A DNA stretch of 64,000 nt. Source: Macrostomum hystrix (taxonomy: Eukaryota > Platyhelminthes > Macrostomidae). The stretch is from NCBI GenBank assembly GCA_950097015.1, contig CATNEN010000034.1, positions 6,838,501 through 6,902,500 on the forward strand, in the 5' to 3' direction. Shown here piece after piece: positions 41,700 to 53,700 of the stretch. Within the stretch, counting starts at the first letter, position 1. Each line of letters starts with the position of its first letter. The notes beneath the pieces were generated by a model that saw only the letters and a list, made by a program, of their open reading frames with translations, did not search any database and had not been told where the DNA came from. A program made the translations under genes and the position numbers.

Positions 41700-43629
41700 T
41701 TTATATTGCTTTTAGTTGCTCCAAAAGTTGTGAGTTTTGTGAGCTAATGATAAAACTTCAATATAAGCTCACAGATTACTAAAAATAGTAATTAAAAGCA
41801 AAATTACAACAAGATGGTGTCAGCTAGCATGAGATACTTGAAGAACTTGGAGAGAAAATCTTTGAGAAAACATATCTAGGAAATAATATAAGTAACTAAT
41901 AATTAGCAATAAATACATGCAACTCTTCTTTGGACAGCAATGGATGGCTAATCCTATATAGATTTAGTTATTAAATAACTTGTAAACAGCTATGCTAAGC
42001 CTGAGTATCTTCTCTCTCATTTTCAATTGGAAAACTCAGAATAAAGAAAAATGTCTAGATTTCAAAACTATGAAGATACTTAGAGATACTTATAACTTTG
42101 AGAAGCTATAGCTATATAATAAAAAGTAATTTTTTGTGAAACAGTCCTATCCTTCTATGCTGTACTGATTTGCTGATTCCTTAGAAATGTGACTAAATAT
42201 TAGTTGATAAACAATGGTATTGTGGTAGACCAACAACAGAACTCATAGAAATGTCTGACCTGGCTGTCTTGACTACAGTACAAACATACAGCCAATGATG
42301 CGCTGGCTAGCCAAGTACAGGCTGTTGTCAAACAAGCACCGGTGCCACTACTGCCCTATAGCACCCCAAATGCAGCTTCAACATTGCCAAAAGAAACACT
42401 CTGTCAAACTCTGTGAACATATTTTTGGAAATTTTTGGGTTTAATATAGCATTTCCCATACTTGTAGTATATTAATTTAAATAGCCAATTTATTCATTCA
42501 CTGATTTAATAAGAGCACTTTCTTAAGTATCAGAAGGGCAAGGCTATAATATAGATTTATACTTTTAGAGAAAAGCCTACAACTAATAAGGCCTAGTCAG
42601 AATATACAATTCTCAATTTGAGAAACCATTGGACAAACAAACTTATAGAATAATAGGAAACAATTGCAATAGGCATAGCATGCTACTCTTGCAATGTGGA
42701 AATACTATTCTAAGATATGTGCTCTAAAAATATGACATTAGAGTAGGCCTAGCTAGTTTTGGCATAAAACCTTTTGCTATGCTATGATAATGGCAAATTT
42801 AAAAAATCAATTCATGCATTGCTTTTTCATATTTTTCGGCTAATAATTTTTTGTTAGCTATAGTCACTAGTTGAATCTGCCTGCTTTATAGTTTCAGTTG
42901 AATCGCATTGTTTGTGGATTACTTAAAATATGTCCCTCCTTTTTCTTAAAACTTTAGAAAAGCAGAGATAAACTGATTAATCTGGGACTGACAAGATTCG
43001 TCCCAAACATCAAAACAATCATAATCATAATCATAAACTAAAAGTTTTGTCTAGGTCGATGCAGCAGTTTCATCGTCGAGTCTAGTTCGACAGCGGCATT
43101 ATGGTTGATATTTAAACTGCCGCCATTTCCTGCCTCGAAAAGTACTATGTATAAGAAATTTAATGTTTTTAGATTACCTAAGGTTTTAGGTACAGAATAG
43201 CCGTTGGATGAATTTGATAAGGTTAAAAATTTGCGCTTGACAGTTTTTATTTAATACATTCTTAGTTGCTTTCGCTATTAATATCAACGGTTGCTAAGGG
43301 ACATACTATTCGAGTTCGATTGCACATGTGTGGCAGTTGAGCAAAGTATATGCCGTTTCGCGACAATTTAAAAGGTGTCGCGAATTGAATAAGTTGCCAC
43401 ATGCACACTACACGCAGATAAAACATCCATAGGCACACATGCACTGGAAAGCAAGGATTATCAATAAAATTTTTGATGTTCATGATTGTTAATTTAACTC
43501 CAATAACAAATCCTTCGAACTTTTTATCTTGACCTATACAAATGTATATCAATGCGCGATAACGTACAAATGAAAGTAGTTGTAGCCTATTTAGTAGTAG
43601 TACGCCAACAATAATGCATGCTTCTGCAT
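41700..43629. other. AT-rich intergenic region upstream of the RGS12-type gene
   Basis: No exons or known repeats recognised. The RGS12-type promoter would be at the left end, just right of 41614-41698. A 143-codon minus-strand frame at 43262-43693 has no recognisable motif and partly overlaps retrotransposon sequence, so it is not called a gene. Confidence 0.4.
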
Positions 43630-45110
43630 CGCGTCTACTAGACTCAGCCCCAACCCAATCGCTTCTGCCTGGAGCTCCAAACAAGCCGGGCACCAGCTGT
43701 ACCAGGGAGCGTGTTTAGAATTGCCACTTTTAACTGTCGCACTCTCAAATCTGCTTGGAGGAGAGAAATGCTGACGCAGCAGGAGGTATCATTTCTGACA
43801 GGACGGCCTCCAACGTGAGGATCTCGATGGCGGCTGGACCCTATTTTTCACCTCAGCGGACATTCGCGAACGTGGAGGAGTCGGCGCTCTGGTCGGACTG
43901 TGGTTACAGCAGAGTGTCTGCTTTGTCGCCGCGTCACCTCGGCTGCTTGTGGATGTGAGGCAGCGACGCCGTAACGCCCGGCTTTCCTGTGCGTATGCAC
44001 CAACAGCTGACCCTCAGCATTCTTTGATTTCGTGTTGGAGCAGCTCGAGCCGGTCGCGTCGCGGAACACTCTGGTGGTGCTCGGTGCTCAATCTCAACGC
44101 TATCGCGGAGGTCTGAGCGCTCCACATTGGTGTCCCCGCGCCATAATGGTAACTCTCTTGCGCTTGCGGACCTTAATTCGCGGCAAGATCTGGAGTGGGT
44201 GAACACGAGTTTCCGCAAGCCTGCTTTTCGGTTGGCAACCATTGTTAGTGCACTTTGCTCGCCAGGCGCCGGGAGGTCGCGCCCCCAGACCGGACGAGGT
44301 GCCTATTGAGGTCACTGAGATGATGATCGATGTCCTCTCTGGAGATGCCGTACCCCGCGAGTGGACAACCGCGCACATCGTCACGTGATTCCTGGGGCAA
44401 GGCACGACTCGAAAGAAGGAGCACAGAGGGATTTCACTCATGTCCTGCGCCGCGAAGCACAAGAAGAACCGCTACACAACCGCGTGCTGCTTGCTCGGTT
44501 ACAGCCTGCGCTTTGAACAGAACGGGGTTCAGCCCACTTTGCTGTACGGTAAATCAAAATTGTAGCCTTCATCGAGGAGGTGCGCTAGTCAAGTCTTCTG
44601 GTGATCTTCATTGAATTTCTCAAGGCTCTCGACGCGCTGGCTCGCGGCGCGCTGCCTCTCATGCTTCGTGCGTACAATCTACCGGAGCAGCTGATTTCCG
44701 CCATTATGGCGATTATCAGGACACGACCGCTTCGGTGCTGACGCCAGATGGACTGTCTAACCAATTTAGCATGTCTTCAGGCAGCGGCCCAGGCAGCGAG
44801 ACCAATGCTGCGCTCAATGTAAGAGCGCGCCTGACGCGGCCTTCTGAAGTGCTGCATGGGCGGTGACTTCGACTGGCCGGCCACGTCATCCGGATGGAGG
44901 CCCGCTGCCCTGAGCCGCTACTCGAGGTGCTGCTGCTCAAGCTGCAGGGACCGCCCAGGCGAGGCCAAAAGGGCGAACGGCGAGATTTCCTGACCGGCTT
45001 CTGAGGGATGCCGGCGCCCCGTACCAAGCTGGCGGGTGTGACTTTTTTAGATTGTTGGCCCAGAGACGCGCTCTCTCAGTCATTTGTTGTTGTTTTGTTG
45101 CATTGCAGTA
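43630..45110 (+). mobile_element. decayed non-LTR retrotransposon (endonuclease plus RT remnants)
   Basis: Translations in shifting plus-strand frames give successive LINE modules. The APE-type endonuclease start is IATFNCRTLKSAWRREML (about 43711). Next are TLFFTSADIRERGGVGALVG (near 43838) and SCAYAPTAD. The RT begins near 44300 with EVTEMMIDVLSGDAVPREWT, then GISLMSC, and LPEQLISAIMAI near 44680, then TASVLTPDGLSNQFS. The polymerase active site (YxDD) is missing. The C-terminal signature LRLAGHVIRMEARCPEPLLE follows near 44870. Many stops, frameshifts and internal deletions make it non-autonomous. Clade not assigned. Confidence 0.7.
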
Positions 45111-47840
45111 CCCATATTTAATCTTTGTGGAAGCACGCATGATTATCAACTCAGAAAGTCAAGAGATTACATATAGAAAGGTCCCCCTTTGCTCCGAGAA
45201 AAGAAGAAGTATGAAGCCTTAAGATGGCACAAATCCAAATGGGAAAGTCCATAAAACTCCCAAACAGGATTTGGCAGCGGAATGTATTGGGTAATAAGGC
45301 ACAAAAAATCAATATACAAATATATTGATTTTCAATCGCTATCAATTTTAAACGGGCTAAAGAGGTCTGTGATCTAATGTATGTGACTAGTGAAATATAA
45401 CAAGCAAAGCGGGTACGAATTAATCCCATAAAGCGATACATATTTTGGAAGAATGGTTTGTCATTGTGCTTGCATGTCTCCTGCCGCAGCCAATAGAAAT
45501 GGATCAGGCAAGGTACTGTTGTGGCAGTAAATTTGAAACTCAGCTACACTCCTTGAAACTGGGGGGAGTGCATGGGCTGAGGGAGGGCGAAAAGCAGAGA
45601 GGTATTCCCATGCTTCCCGGCCTGTCACTGCATTAATCTGCAGCAATGTCCCATGGCAACAAAGCAAGCTAGTAACCAACCGGTCCCTTTTTCTATAAAA
45701 TTGTCTTTTTCATTATCTGCTTTGCGTTGCATTTTTTCTAGCTCAGATTTAATAAATTGCCTTCGTTGGATTTAGCGAGGACGGAATCGATTTGATATAT
45801 CAAATTGTATCTTAATTGAAATTCGGTGCATTGAGTTCCGAAAATTAATATAATCCACCTATTCAATGTCGTCATCAGTATCTCCAACTGCTTCACTAAC
45901 AATGCGCCAGATTCAGCACGCAACCCAGTAAGTATATACCGATTGTTCCTGCTATCTACTGTCATTGTTTTGTTTGGTCCTTTGATTTGTCCATGGACAT
46001 GTATTATGAAAAAGTCTGTAGCTATAGGAAATAGTTCGAGCGCTTCAACTTCCTGTCTTCTGTCCGACTCACTTGCTCGACTTTTGAAGCTTATGAAATT
46101 CGCTGTGTGTTTCCCGTACAAAGAAAAGGTTAAAAACTATTTCCTTTCATTTTTAGCGGAGCAAATAAGCCAATATGTCATCTTCAGTAAAACACACAAT
46201 ATACCCACAATATACCCCAACGTGAAAGTATGTATTAAAATTAAACAGACAAGAGAAGACTAGAGAAAACACGAAAGGAAACTAGCTGATATGTTCATTC
46301 GTTCATGATCTAAGGATGCAAAAAGACAAAGCAACCTTTTCTTTCCAAAAATCTTAACTTTTGAAATCTCGATAAACGCACTTTTCGACGAAAACAGGCC
46401 TTACAAATTCTAATTTCAGGTCACAATATTAGCGTGACCATGCTGTATCGGTTCCAGAAAGAGTTACTGAAAAAAGTACTTTGGGCGGTCGGACAGACTA
46501 ATATAAGCCAACACAGCTGAGTCAGGAAGCCAAGGCCATTCACCTCAGATGATAAAATTCTTCCTGGCTAAAAAGTGGTAATGCAACCGCGCATACAAAG
46601 CGCATTTCCCTTGGCAACAACGAAATGGCTTAACAAAGAGCCAGATAGTTTTTTACGCAAAGCGGAATTGAAGGCTTTCATATTGTCTGCATGCCATTCT
46701 GGCTGCAAAACTAACTCCAAGCAGAAAAAAACTAACAAAAAGCATTCCCAGTATCTTCTTCAGCTTGCAATTTCCAAATTAAATTATTTGTCAGGAAAGT
46801 CTAGATTAGTATTTTCGACTTAAGGCTCTTTGTCCGATGGAGAAAGCTGACTGACAAAGCGGCAGCGCGCACTTTCACGCCAACAGACTCTAGTAAATGC
46901 TCACCTCAAAATACTTTCCACGTCTTGTCCAGCACATCCATCCAGCACGGGTTTTAGCTGTGGAAATTATTTGCCCCCCTTAGTCCAGCTAATAGTCTTT
47001 TACAAAAATGCTGCCATCATTATATTGTGAATGAGGCGCGCACTTCAATCACCAAATTCCATGCAGCTAGTAACTGAAACACTATCATTAATTTGCCGGT
47101 AAAGAAAGGGAGCAAGGTGTGGTATTTTTTACTTAGGTCTCTCTTTGCGTTGAGATTCCCTAATGAGGTCGGGTGTCCTACTCTTTGCGAGAGACTCTAT
47201 TGTCGTAACTCGAAAATAACGAAGACAAGACGATTCAAAAGTCCAAGCTAAACAGCTGATATTTAAGTGTTAATTAGTTACCAAGAGAAAGCTATGAATG
47301 ACTAACTCCCCTGGCAGCGCTCTTTCCGTCCCCTGCCAGGTACTGTACTTAATTCAATATTCAATTCACAGTTCGCACTGGTAATTTACTAACAAAATCT
47401 CAATTAACCTCAACACAAGAACAACACGAACTCTACTCGATAATGCTCTGGACAGTAACAAGAACTCACGAAAATAACATGACAATTAACACAAATAACT
47501 CCTAGACAAACAGATAGTCCCTATAACAAAACAAGACGAATAACACGAAACCTAACCTCAAGTCCCTAGTCTGTAACCGAGGCGACCAGCAAGCACTTCC
47601 GCACTATGGCACAACGATAGTTCTATCGTGCCACACCTAATGTCAATTCAACGGCGTCCCACCGATGATCGTCGGCGATATGGAGAGTACTTCCGTGCTT
47701 GCCAATCCCTGTCTAACACTCCTGTCAGCAGTTGGGCAGACGTGCCGAGCTCAGCGCAAGCTACTTACTGACGTGGGATTGAGTGTGGGGTTTTCTTCGA
47801 CTAGCTAGTTGGACCGGTTTACCTGTCCCGGTATCTATTA
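45111..47840. other. intergenic, nothing recognised
   Basis: AT-rich DNA. Small open frames (for example 45738-46121 on the minus strand) show no domain signature. A hairpin at 47607-47633 (TGGCACAACGATAG, TTC, TATCGTGCCA) is the only structure noted. Confidence 0.35.
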
Positions 47841-48282
47841 CTAGGATGCGTAACAACGCGGAAAAGAACGATTGCAACGAAACGACACGACACAACACGT
47901 AAGAGCAGCTTTGAAAGTCTTCTCAAAAGCGCTAAATTCAACATTGCCGATGATATCCAAACCTCGTAAATTCTTCAAATACCGGTAGATTCCTGCGCTG
48001 CATGCATACCAGCGAACTGCAACTGTACGCCGTTCCATCATCCTTTTTATCCACCGAAAAATACAGGCGCAGATAGTGATATAAATATCGAGTCGGTATT
48101 GTCTCAAGTTGCGATGGCAGTCCTCGATCGTCAAGAAATTTTCGGAAACGAGCGGCGTACGTAGCTGTTGCCTTCTCAGTAGACCAGACTTTGCCTAAGT
48201 CCTCCATCTTGGCAATTTCATTCAGGTCTTCGTCAGTCAAAGCCTTACATGTGGACACTTCAGCCAGAAAACTCTCTATCAT
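47841..48282 (-). pseudogene. tyrosine-recombinase/Crypton-like fragment
   Basis: A 114-codon open stretch (48282 down to 47938) reads LGKVWSTEKATATYAARFRK, then TIPTRYLYHYLRLYFSVDKK and DDGTAYSCSSLVCMQ. After a one-base shift the other frame continues SAGIYRYLKNLRGLDIIGNV and EFSAFEKTFKAAL. This order (short helical repeats, FF-x-V-x-KKDG-x-Y-x-x-SSL, then SGI-x-RYL) matches the N-terminal region shared by Crypton-type recombinases and their domesticated relatives (ZMYM, QRICH1 and KCTD1 types). No catalytic domain follows, so this is a fragment, probably of a DNA transposon. A small exon of a domesticated gene is a less likely alternative. Confidence 0.5.
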
Positions 48283-49030
48283 TTCCGTCTCAAGTACTGG
48301 CAGTCCCGTGGACTGATATGCAGCTTCTTCCTCGCGCCGTCCATCACTAATGCGTGGTCACGAATTGAAGTTCGTCCGATGAGAGACCAGAAATTTCTTT
48401 CTCTAAAATAGCTTTGTAGTTCAGCATGGTCGATCTAGCATATGACGGTGAAGAATAAAGAAGTCTAGCTTCTTTCTCTAGTTGTTAGCTTCTCTTTGCA
48501 ATTCATTATTCTTTCTCTTATAATTGAACTGTATAGTTTGTCATTAAATCATTTTGTCTATGGTTGATATGGTTTGTCTTGTTACTCAGCCACATATAGT
48601 CTATGGTACAATAAATAATTGATATCATACCCCGGCTTTATGCCCACGCGAAACGCGATCGACGAACATTATGATGGGAAACTGCATGGCCGATCAAACA
48701 CTTAATAGATTCATTAGATTAAAACCAAGAAGGGCGTAGAAGGAGGGTCTGATAAACTCGTATATTTGACATACAGGTATATATGCATACAAATACGCGT
48801 ATTCAACTATAGCATTTTGCAGGCTAGTAGAGAAAACAAGCAAGCAATTAAATAATCAATGACAAAGTCAGTGGAATTTTTTACACTCTATGGTCAAAGC
48901 CATGTGCATTCCTGCAACCAAATAAATAATGTGAGCACGCAATTCATCAATTCTCAATGCTTAGCAAACATTCGACAGCTAACTGTGATGCTGTATATTT
49001 AAGAAGCTAAATGGTGTGGTACAAAAAGTG
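48283..49030. other. intergenic, nothing recognised
   Basis: Unique AT-rich sequence between two transposon-derived fragments. Confidence 0.35.
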
Positions 49031-49031
49031 A

Positions 49032-49425
49032 CTATTTAATATGACAAAACATATGAAAAACTAGTTCGCAAAACCCAGGGAAAAGTACAAAATGAAACTC
49101 GAAAAAGATTTCCTTCAGTGAAGCTGTCCGATATATGGCAGAAATCAAACGATGTCTTCTCCCGCTGACACATCTAGGGATGAAGCGGAGTGCATTCCGA
49201 AACCATCCTCCACATTTGACCGGTGTGATTTCGGAAGTTGCTTCCTCTGCGATTCTCTGAAGAACAAGAATTCGCCATGCACTCGCATAGTGTTGTCTGT
49301 GGTGGTGGATTGTCAAGTTCGAGCTGAACTTGGGGCAAAGACAACTGACGTTTTATTGTCGCCTTCAGGCAGGAGTGCACACTCTCAGTCGGATTCAAAA
49401 ATGGTGAGTACGGCGGCAGCTGCAT
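49032..49425 (-). pseudogene. DDE-superfamily transposase C-terminal fragment
   Basis: Minus-strand translation begins MQLPPYSPFLNPTESVHSCL, the conserved Pro-rich block with the third catalytic acidic residue of IS630/Tc1-mariner (DDE_3) transposases. In a second frame it continues ITPVKCGGWFRNALRFIPRC, the usual end of such proteins. A frameshift and the absence of the two upstream Asp blocks show a dead fragment. Confidence 0.6.
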
Positions 49426-49429
49426 GACT

Positions 49430-50690
49430 TGCCAGTTAGCTTCATTTTGTTGTATATTCGAAAATATACAACATTCGAAAAGTAAAAAATATTTAAAAAA
49501 AGAAAATTTAAAAAAGGTTTAGTGCATGGTTTGAATTTTTTAAAGGGTTGAAGATATCAATAATAATAACGAAAGTGATATGAGTAATTCATTTCGCTGA
49601 TATACGCTCGTATCTATCAAGCGCATGGTGTGTATTTCCTTGATTTGTATCTATATGATGTCCTATAAATTTGCTAAATTTCACTTAAAGAACTATTCGT
49701 GTGGACGATCGTTCACTCGAGGACGATCGCTCCTTAGAGACCCGTCGTAGATCTACTAGAGACCTGATAATTATACTTACTTACACGATTAAATTAAAAG
49801 CGGATTCTGTGAATGAGTTATAAAATCGTTTTCCTCTGCTTCCCATTAGCTGCCAATTTTTTACACACACGTATTTTATCTATAGTAAGTAGCATACGTC
49901 TTATCCTGATAATATATACTTTTACGTTATAGCTAGTAATATGTAAAAAAAGTTTACCTTGTGAACAAGGGCATAAATATTTGTTTAAATTCATTGCCAA
50001 GGCGAAATTAAATGCATTTTCTATTTTAAATGCATCCGATAAGCAGAGTTTTAAATTCTCCAAAGGAGCGGAGCGGGATATACTCATTCGTGTTCTTTCT
50101 TTATGTGCATATGCAGAAGGCAGCAAAAATGTTAATAATTTACAAGCGATTGCAGACTAACAGTTAAAAATTCTTTGGAAATTATTTTTATTTTACTCAG
50201 TGGTTTCTCAGATTTACATAAGGCAACATGCATGCGACTTATTTCATCTGTAATACGACACAGACAAAGTATAATTATTTCACTATTTTTTTCTTTTTTA
50301 AAGAAGCTATTCGTACAGTTACTGTTTTCTTTAATGTACCTCTTTTAATCAGCATAGTCTGCGTTCAAATAATTAAGTTCTAAAAATATTTGAATTTTGG
50401 TGCTATTGCATTCATTTCTTGTTTTTGTTTCATTATGTTATCTTATCAACTAGACAATATTTGACTAAAAGTGTCTTTTTTTCAGGACAGTACTATCATG
50501 ATTCATATTCATATATTTCTTCTAAGGATTGAAAATGTATAACTGGAATAGCAATAAGTTTAAGGTTTTAAATCACAAAAGTGAATTAATTTCTTGTCAT
50601 CAGTTGGGACACTGTTGACAATCTAAAGATCTAAACAGATCTAAAAATTCCCAGAGATGGATGGATCAAAATATTCATAAAAAACTAAAA
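49430..50690. other. intergenic upstream of the LRRC71-like gene
   Basis: AT-rich, no exon recognised. A small inverted repeat of ACGATCG type sits near 49704-49729. The promoter of the plus-strand LRRC71-like gene should lie at the right end. Confidence 0.35.
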
Positions 50691-50715
50691 TTGCAGGGTT
50701 GCCCGCAGGATCAAA

Positions 50716-53700
50716 ATGGGCCGCAAGAAAAGTGAAAAATCAAACCGCAGCGAGGAAACCGAAGACAGAGACCAAGGTAGGTCACTGCGGCTGAATTAAA
50801 TCATTTCCACTTTTGAATACCTTTTATAAGAGTGAAATTGAGTCTTCCACGCCTGGTTCTGCAATCCATTTTATGCAGAGGCCTATCAGCCAACTGGCAA
50901 CTTTCAGGCCGACTTCAACGAGCTGTGCAAGGAGATGAACATGTACCGACCGCCACCCGTGTTCCTGCGGCCAAAGAGGCCGTCCTCTCCTGTTCAGGTG
51001 AGCAAATTAATTATCAAACCAATCCCTACCTCACTAAAGCATAAATTTGACTATTTTTGACCGTTTAGAACTGTTCGTTCACGCAAACCCGCAGAACGAG
51101 CAGCTAGTGCCACAGGCGCCAGCAGGTCGCAAGACCAAGGACGACAAAAAGGCGTCGATTGTGCAGCAAGTTATTGAACCGGAAGAGGAGACACCGGAAG
51201 AGAAGGGTGAGCCAAGAGGAACCTTTGCGAGAAATGACTCTAGGAAATATTTTCTTCGTGTTTTGACAGCTGACGAACTGTTGGATTAGGCTAATTTTTT
51301 AAGCACCGATGCTTAACTGTTAGACAGAGACTGACCTGTTAGATAGAGACTGACCTGTTAGACAGAGACTGACCTGTTAGACAGAGGGTACTTGTTAGAC
51401 AGAGACTGACCTGTTAGACAGAGGGTACTTGTTAGACAGAGGCTGACATGTTAGACAGAGGGTACCTGTTAGACAGAGGTTAACTGTCTGACATGTTAGA
51501 CAGAGACTGACCTGTTAGGCAGAGACTGACCTGTTAGGCAGAGACTGACCTGTTAGGCAGAGACTGACCTGTTAGATAGAGACTGACCTGTTAGACAGAG
51601 ACTGACCTGTTAGACAGAGGGTACTTGTTAGACAGAGGCTGACATGTTAGACAGAGGGTACCTGTTAGACAGAGGTTAACTGTCTGACATGTTAGACAGA
51701 GACTGACCTGTTAGGCAGAGACTGACCTGTTAGGCAGAGACTGACCTGTTAGACAGAGACTGACCTGTTAGACAGAGACTGACCTGTTAGACAGAGACTG
51801 ACCTGTTAGGCAGAGACTGACCTGTTAGGCAGAGACTGACCTGTTAGACAGAGACTGACCTGTTAGACAGAGACTGACCTGTTAGACAGAGACTGACCTG
51901 TTAGGCAGAGACTGACCTGTTAGGCAGAGACTGACCTGTTAGACAGAGGGTACCTGTTAGACAGAAGGTACCTGTTAGACAGGGAGCATCTGCTAGGCAG
52001 AGTGTTACTTGTTAGGCAGAAGGTAAACGATTTAAGAAAACTATTAAATGAAGGCCTGAAGCAATAGGCAGCTGGCGCATGTCGCCTGGAAGCCAAAGAA
52101 TGTTTAGTCAGAAGGGACACAGCAAAGGCGCTACTATAAGTACGCACCGGCCATCCATCTGCTTCAAAGAGCCCGAAGTGTTGGACGAGTGCAGCAGCCA
52201 TCAGCCACTGGACGATGCCGGTAAGAAGAAGCTCAGCGCACCACCCAATAACCCAGGACGTTGTTGACCGTTTTTTCACAATTTATAAATTACTTTTTTG
52301 CTGGCCAAGACAAATTTCAACGTTCGGCATGCTTAATAAAAATTCACAATTTGTAAAATTATGCTCAGGTTTTTAGGCCACTAAGGTCACACTTACCTGC
52401 AGATTGAAATTTCCTTAAAACTTCACCTACTAACATACCCAAACTAAGGTTAACTTCTCACTTCCATTAAAACCGTTTTTAATTTTACCGATCCTTTTTC
52501 TCCTGTTTTTTGTTTGCCTCTAGAATAAGACGACAATGTTTCAAAAGATAAGTAATCCGTTTTGCAGATTTTAATTCATTAGTGGCCAGAAGCCAGTGGC
52601 CCAGCCACAGCAATTGCGCGGCGCTTCCAAAGCTGCGTACAACTGTTCAGTCCATGGACTGGGGAGGGGGCGCAACAGGCATGGAAAATTCTTCCCCGAT
52701 AATGGCAGTACCCATTCTGGGTAAATTGAACCATTGCTTACGTTCGGTCCAAGGGAAAAAATTAGGATCTGATTACAGCCAATGCCACTCGCAAAGTCGG
52801 CGTCGAGTAAAAGTGATTGCGACTAATTCCATATGAACTCGCATCTATCTACGTAGCAGTAGAACACTCAACATTTTCACACGAATTTTACTCGCAATAC
52901 TTCAAACAGCCGTCATAGAGCAGCTGGGCTTCAAGCCGAAGACGTTCATTGTGAAGCACTACCTCGACCTCATGAAGCCGTGCGTTCATGTCGACATGGA
53001 GAATCCGGACAAGCCGGACACAGTGTCCGAGGTGCAGATAAAGAACTGGAAACTGGAGCTGCCGATGCTGAGAACTCTCAGCCGCTGCTTCGAGAAGCTT
53101 CAGAAGCTGCACACCATTAAGTAAGTCTTCACAAACATCAAACACGAGCATAACTCTTCAAGTTTCAACCGCAAAATTATCATTAAACCTTGTAGCTTCT
53201 GGCGTGTCGCCGCTGACGCCAGTGTCATCGCGGAGATGGCCGAGATGCTGCGGCAGTTGGACTCTATTCGCTGCCTATCGCTGGAGTCCAACTGTTGTAC
53301 TCCGTCTGAGAACTACGCCGACCTCATTGGAGTCGACAGCAGGTAAGTTAAAGATTGACGCTTGGATCATGTCTAGAGCTGCAGCTTGACTAGTCTGCCG
53401 CATGCTTCTGTCACTGCACCCACCATCTCACTCCTTCGTCATCTCTGCACCCGCCTCCTCACTCCTTCGTCCTCTCTGCACCCACCTCCTCACTCCTTCA
53501 TCCTCTCTGCACCCACCTCCTCACTCCTTCGTCCTCTCTGCACCCACCCCCTCACTCATTCGTCCTCTCTGCACCCCCTCCTCACTCCTTCATCCTCTGT
53601 GCACCCACCCTCCTCACTCATTCGTCCTCTCTGCACCCACCTCCTCACTCCTTCGTCCTCTCTGCACCCACCTTCCTCACTCCTTCATCCTCTCTGCACC

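Noticed and set aside
43262-43693. 143-codon minus-strand frame
   Set aside because: No domain, AT-rich composition, and its N-terminal part is antisense to retrotransposon sequence.
47607-47633. Hairpin as a transposon end
   Set aside because: A single short imperfect palindrome; no partner terminus or target duplication was found near the Crypton-like fragment.
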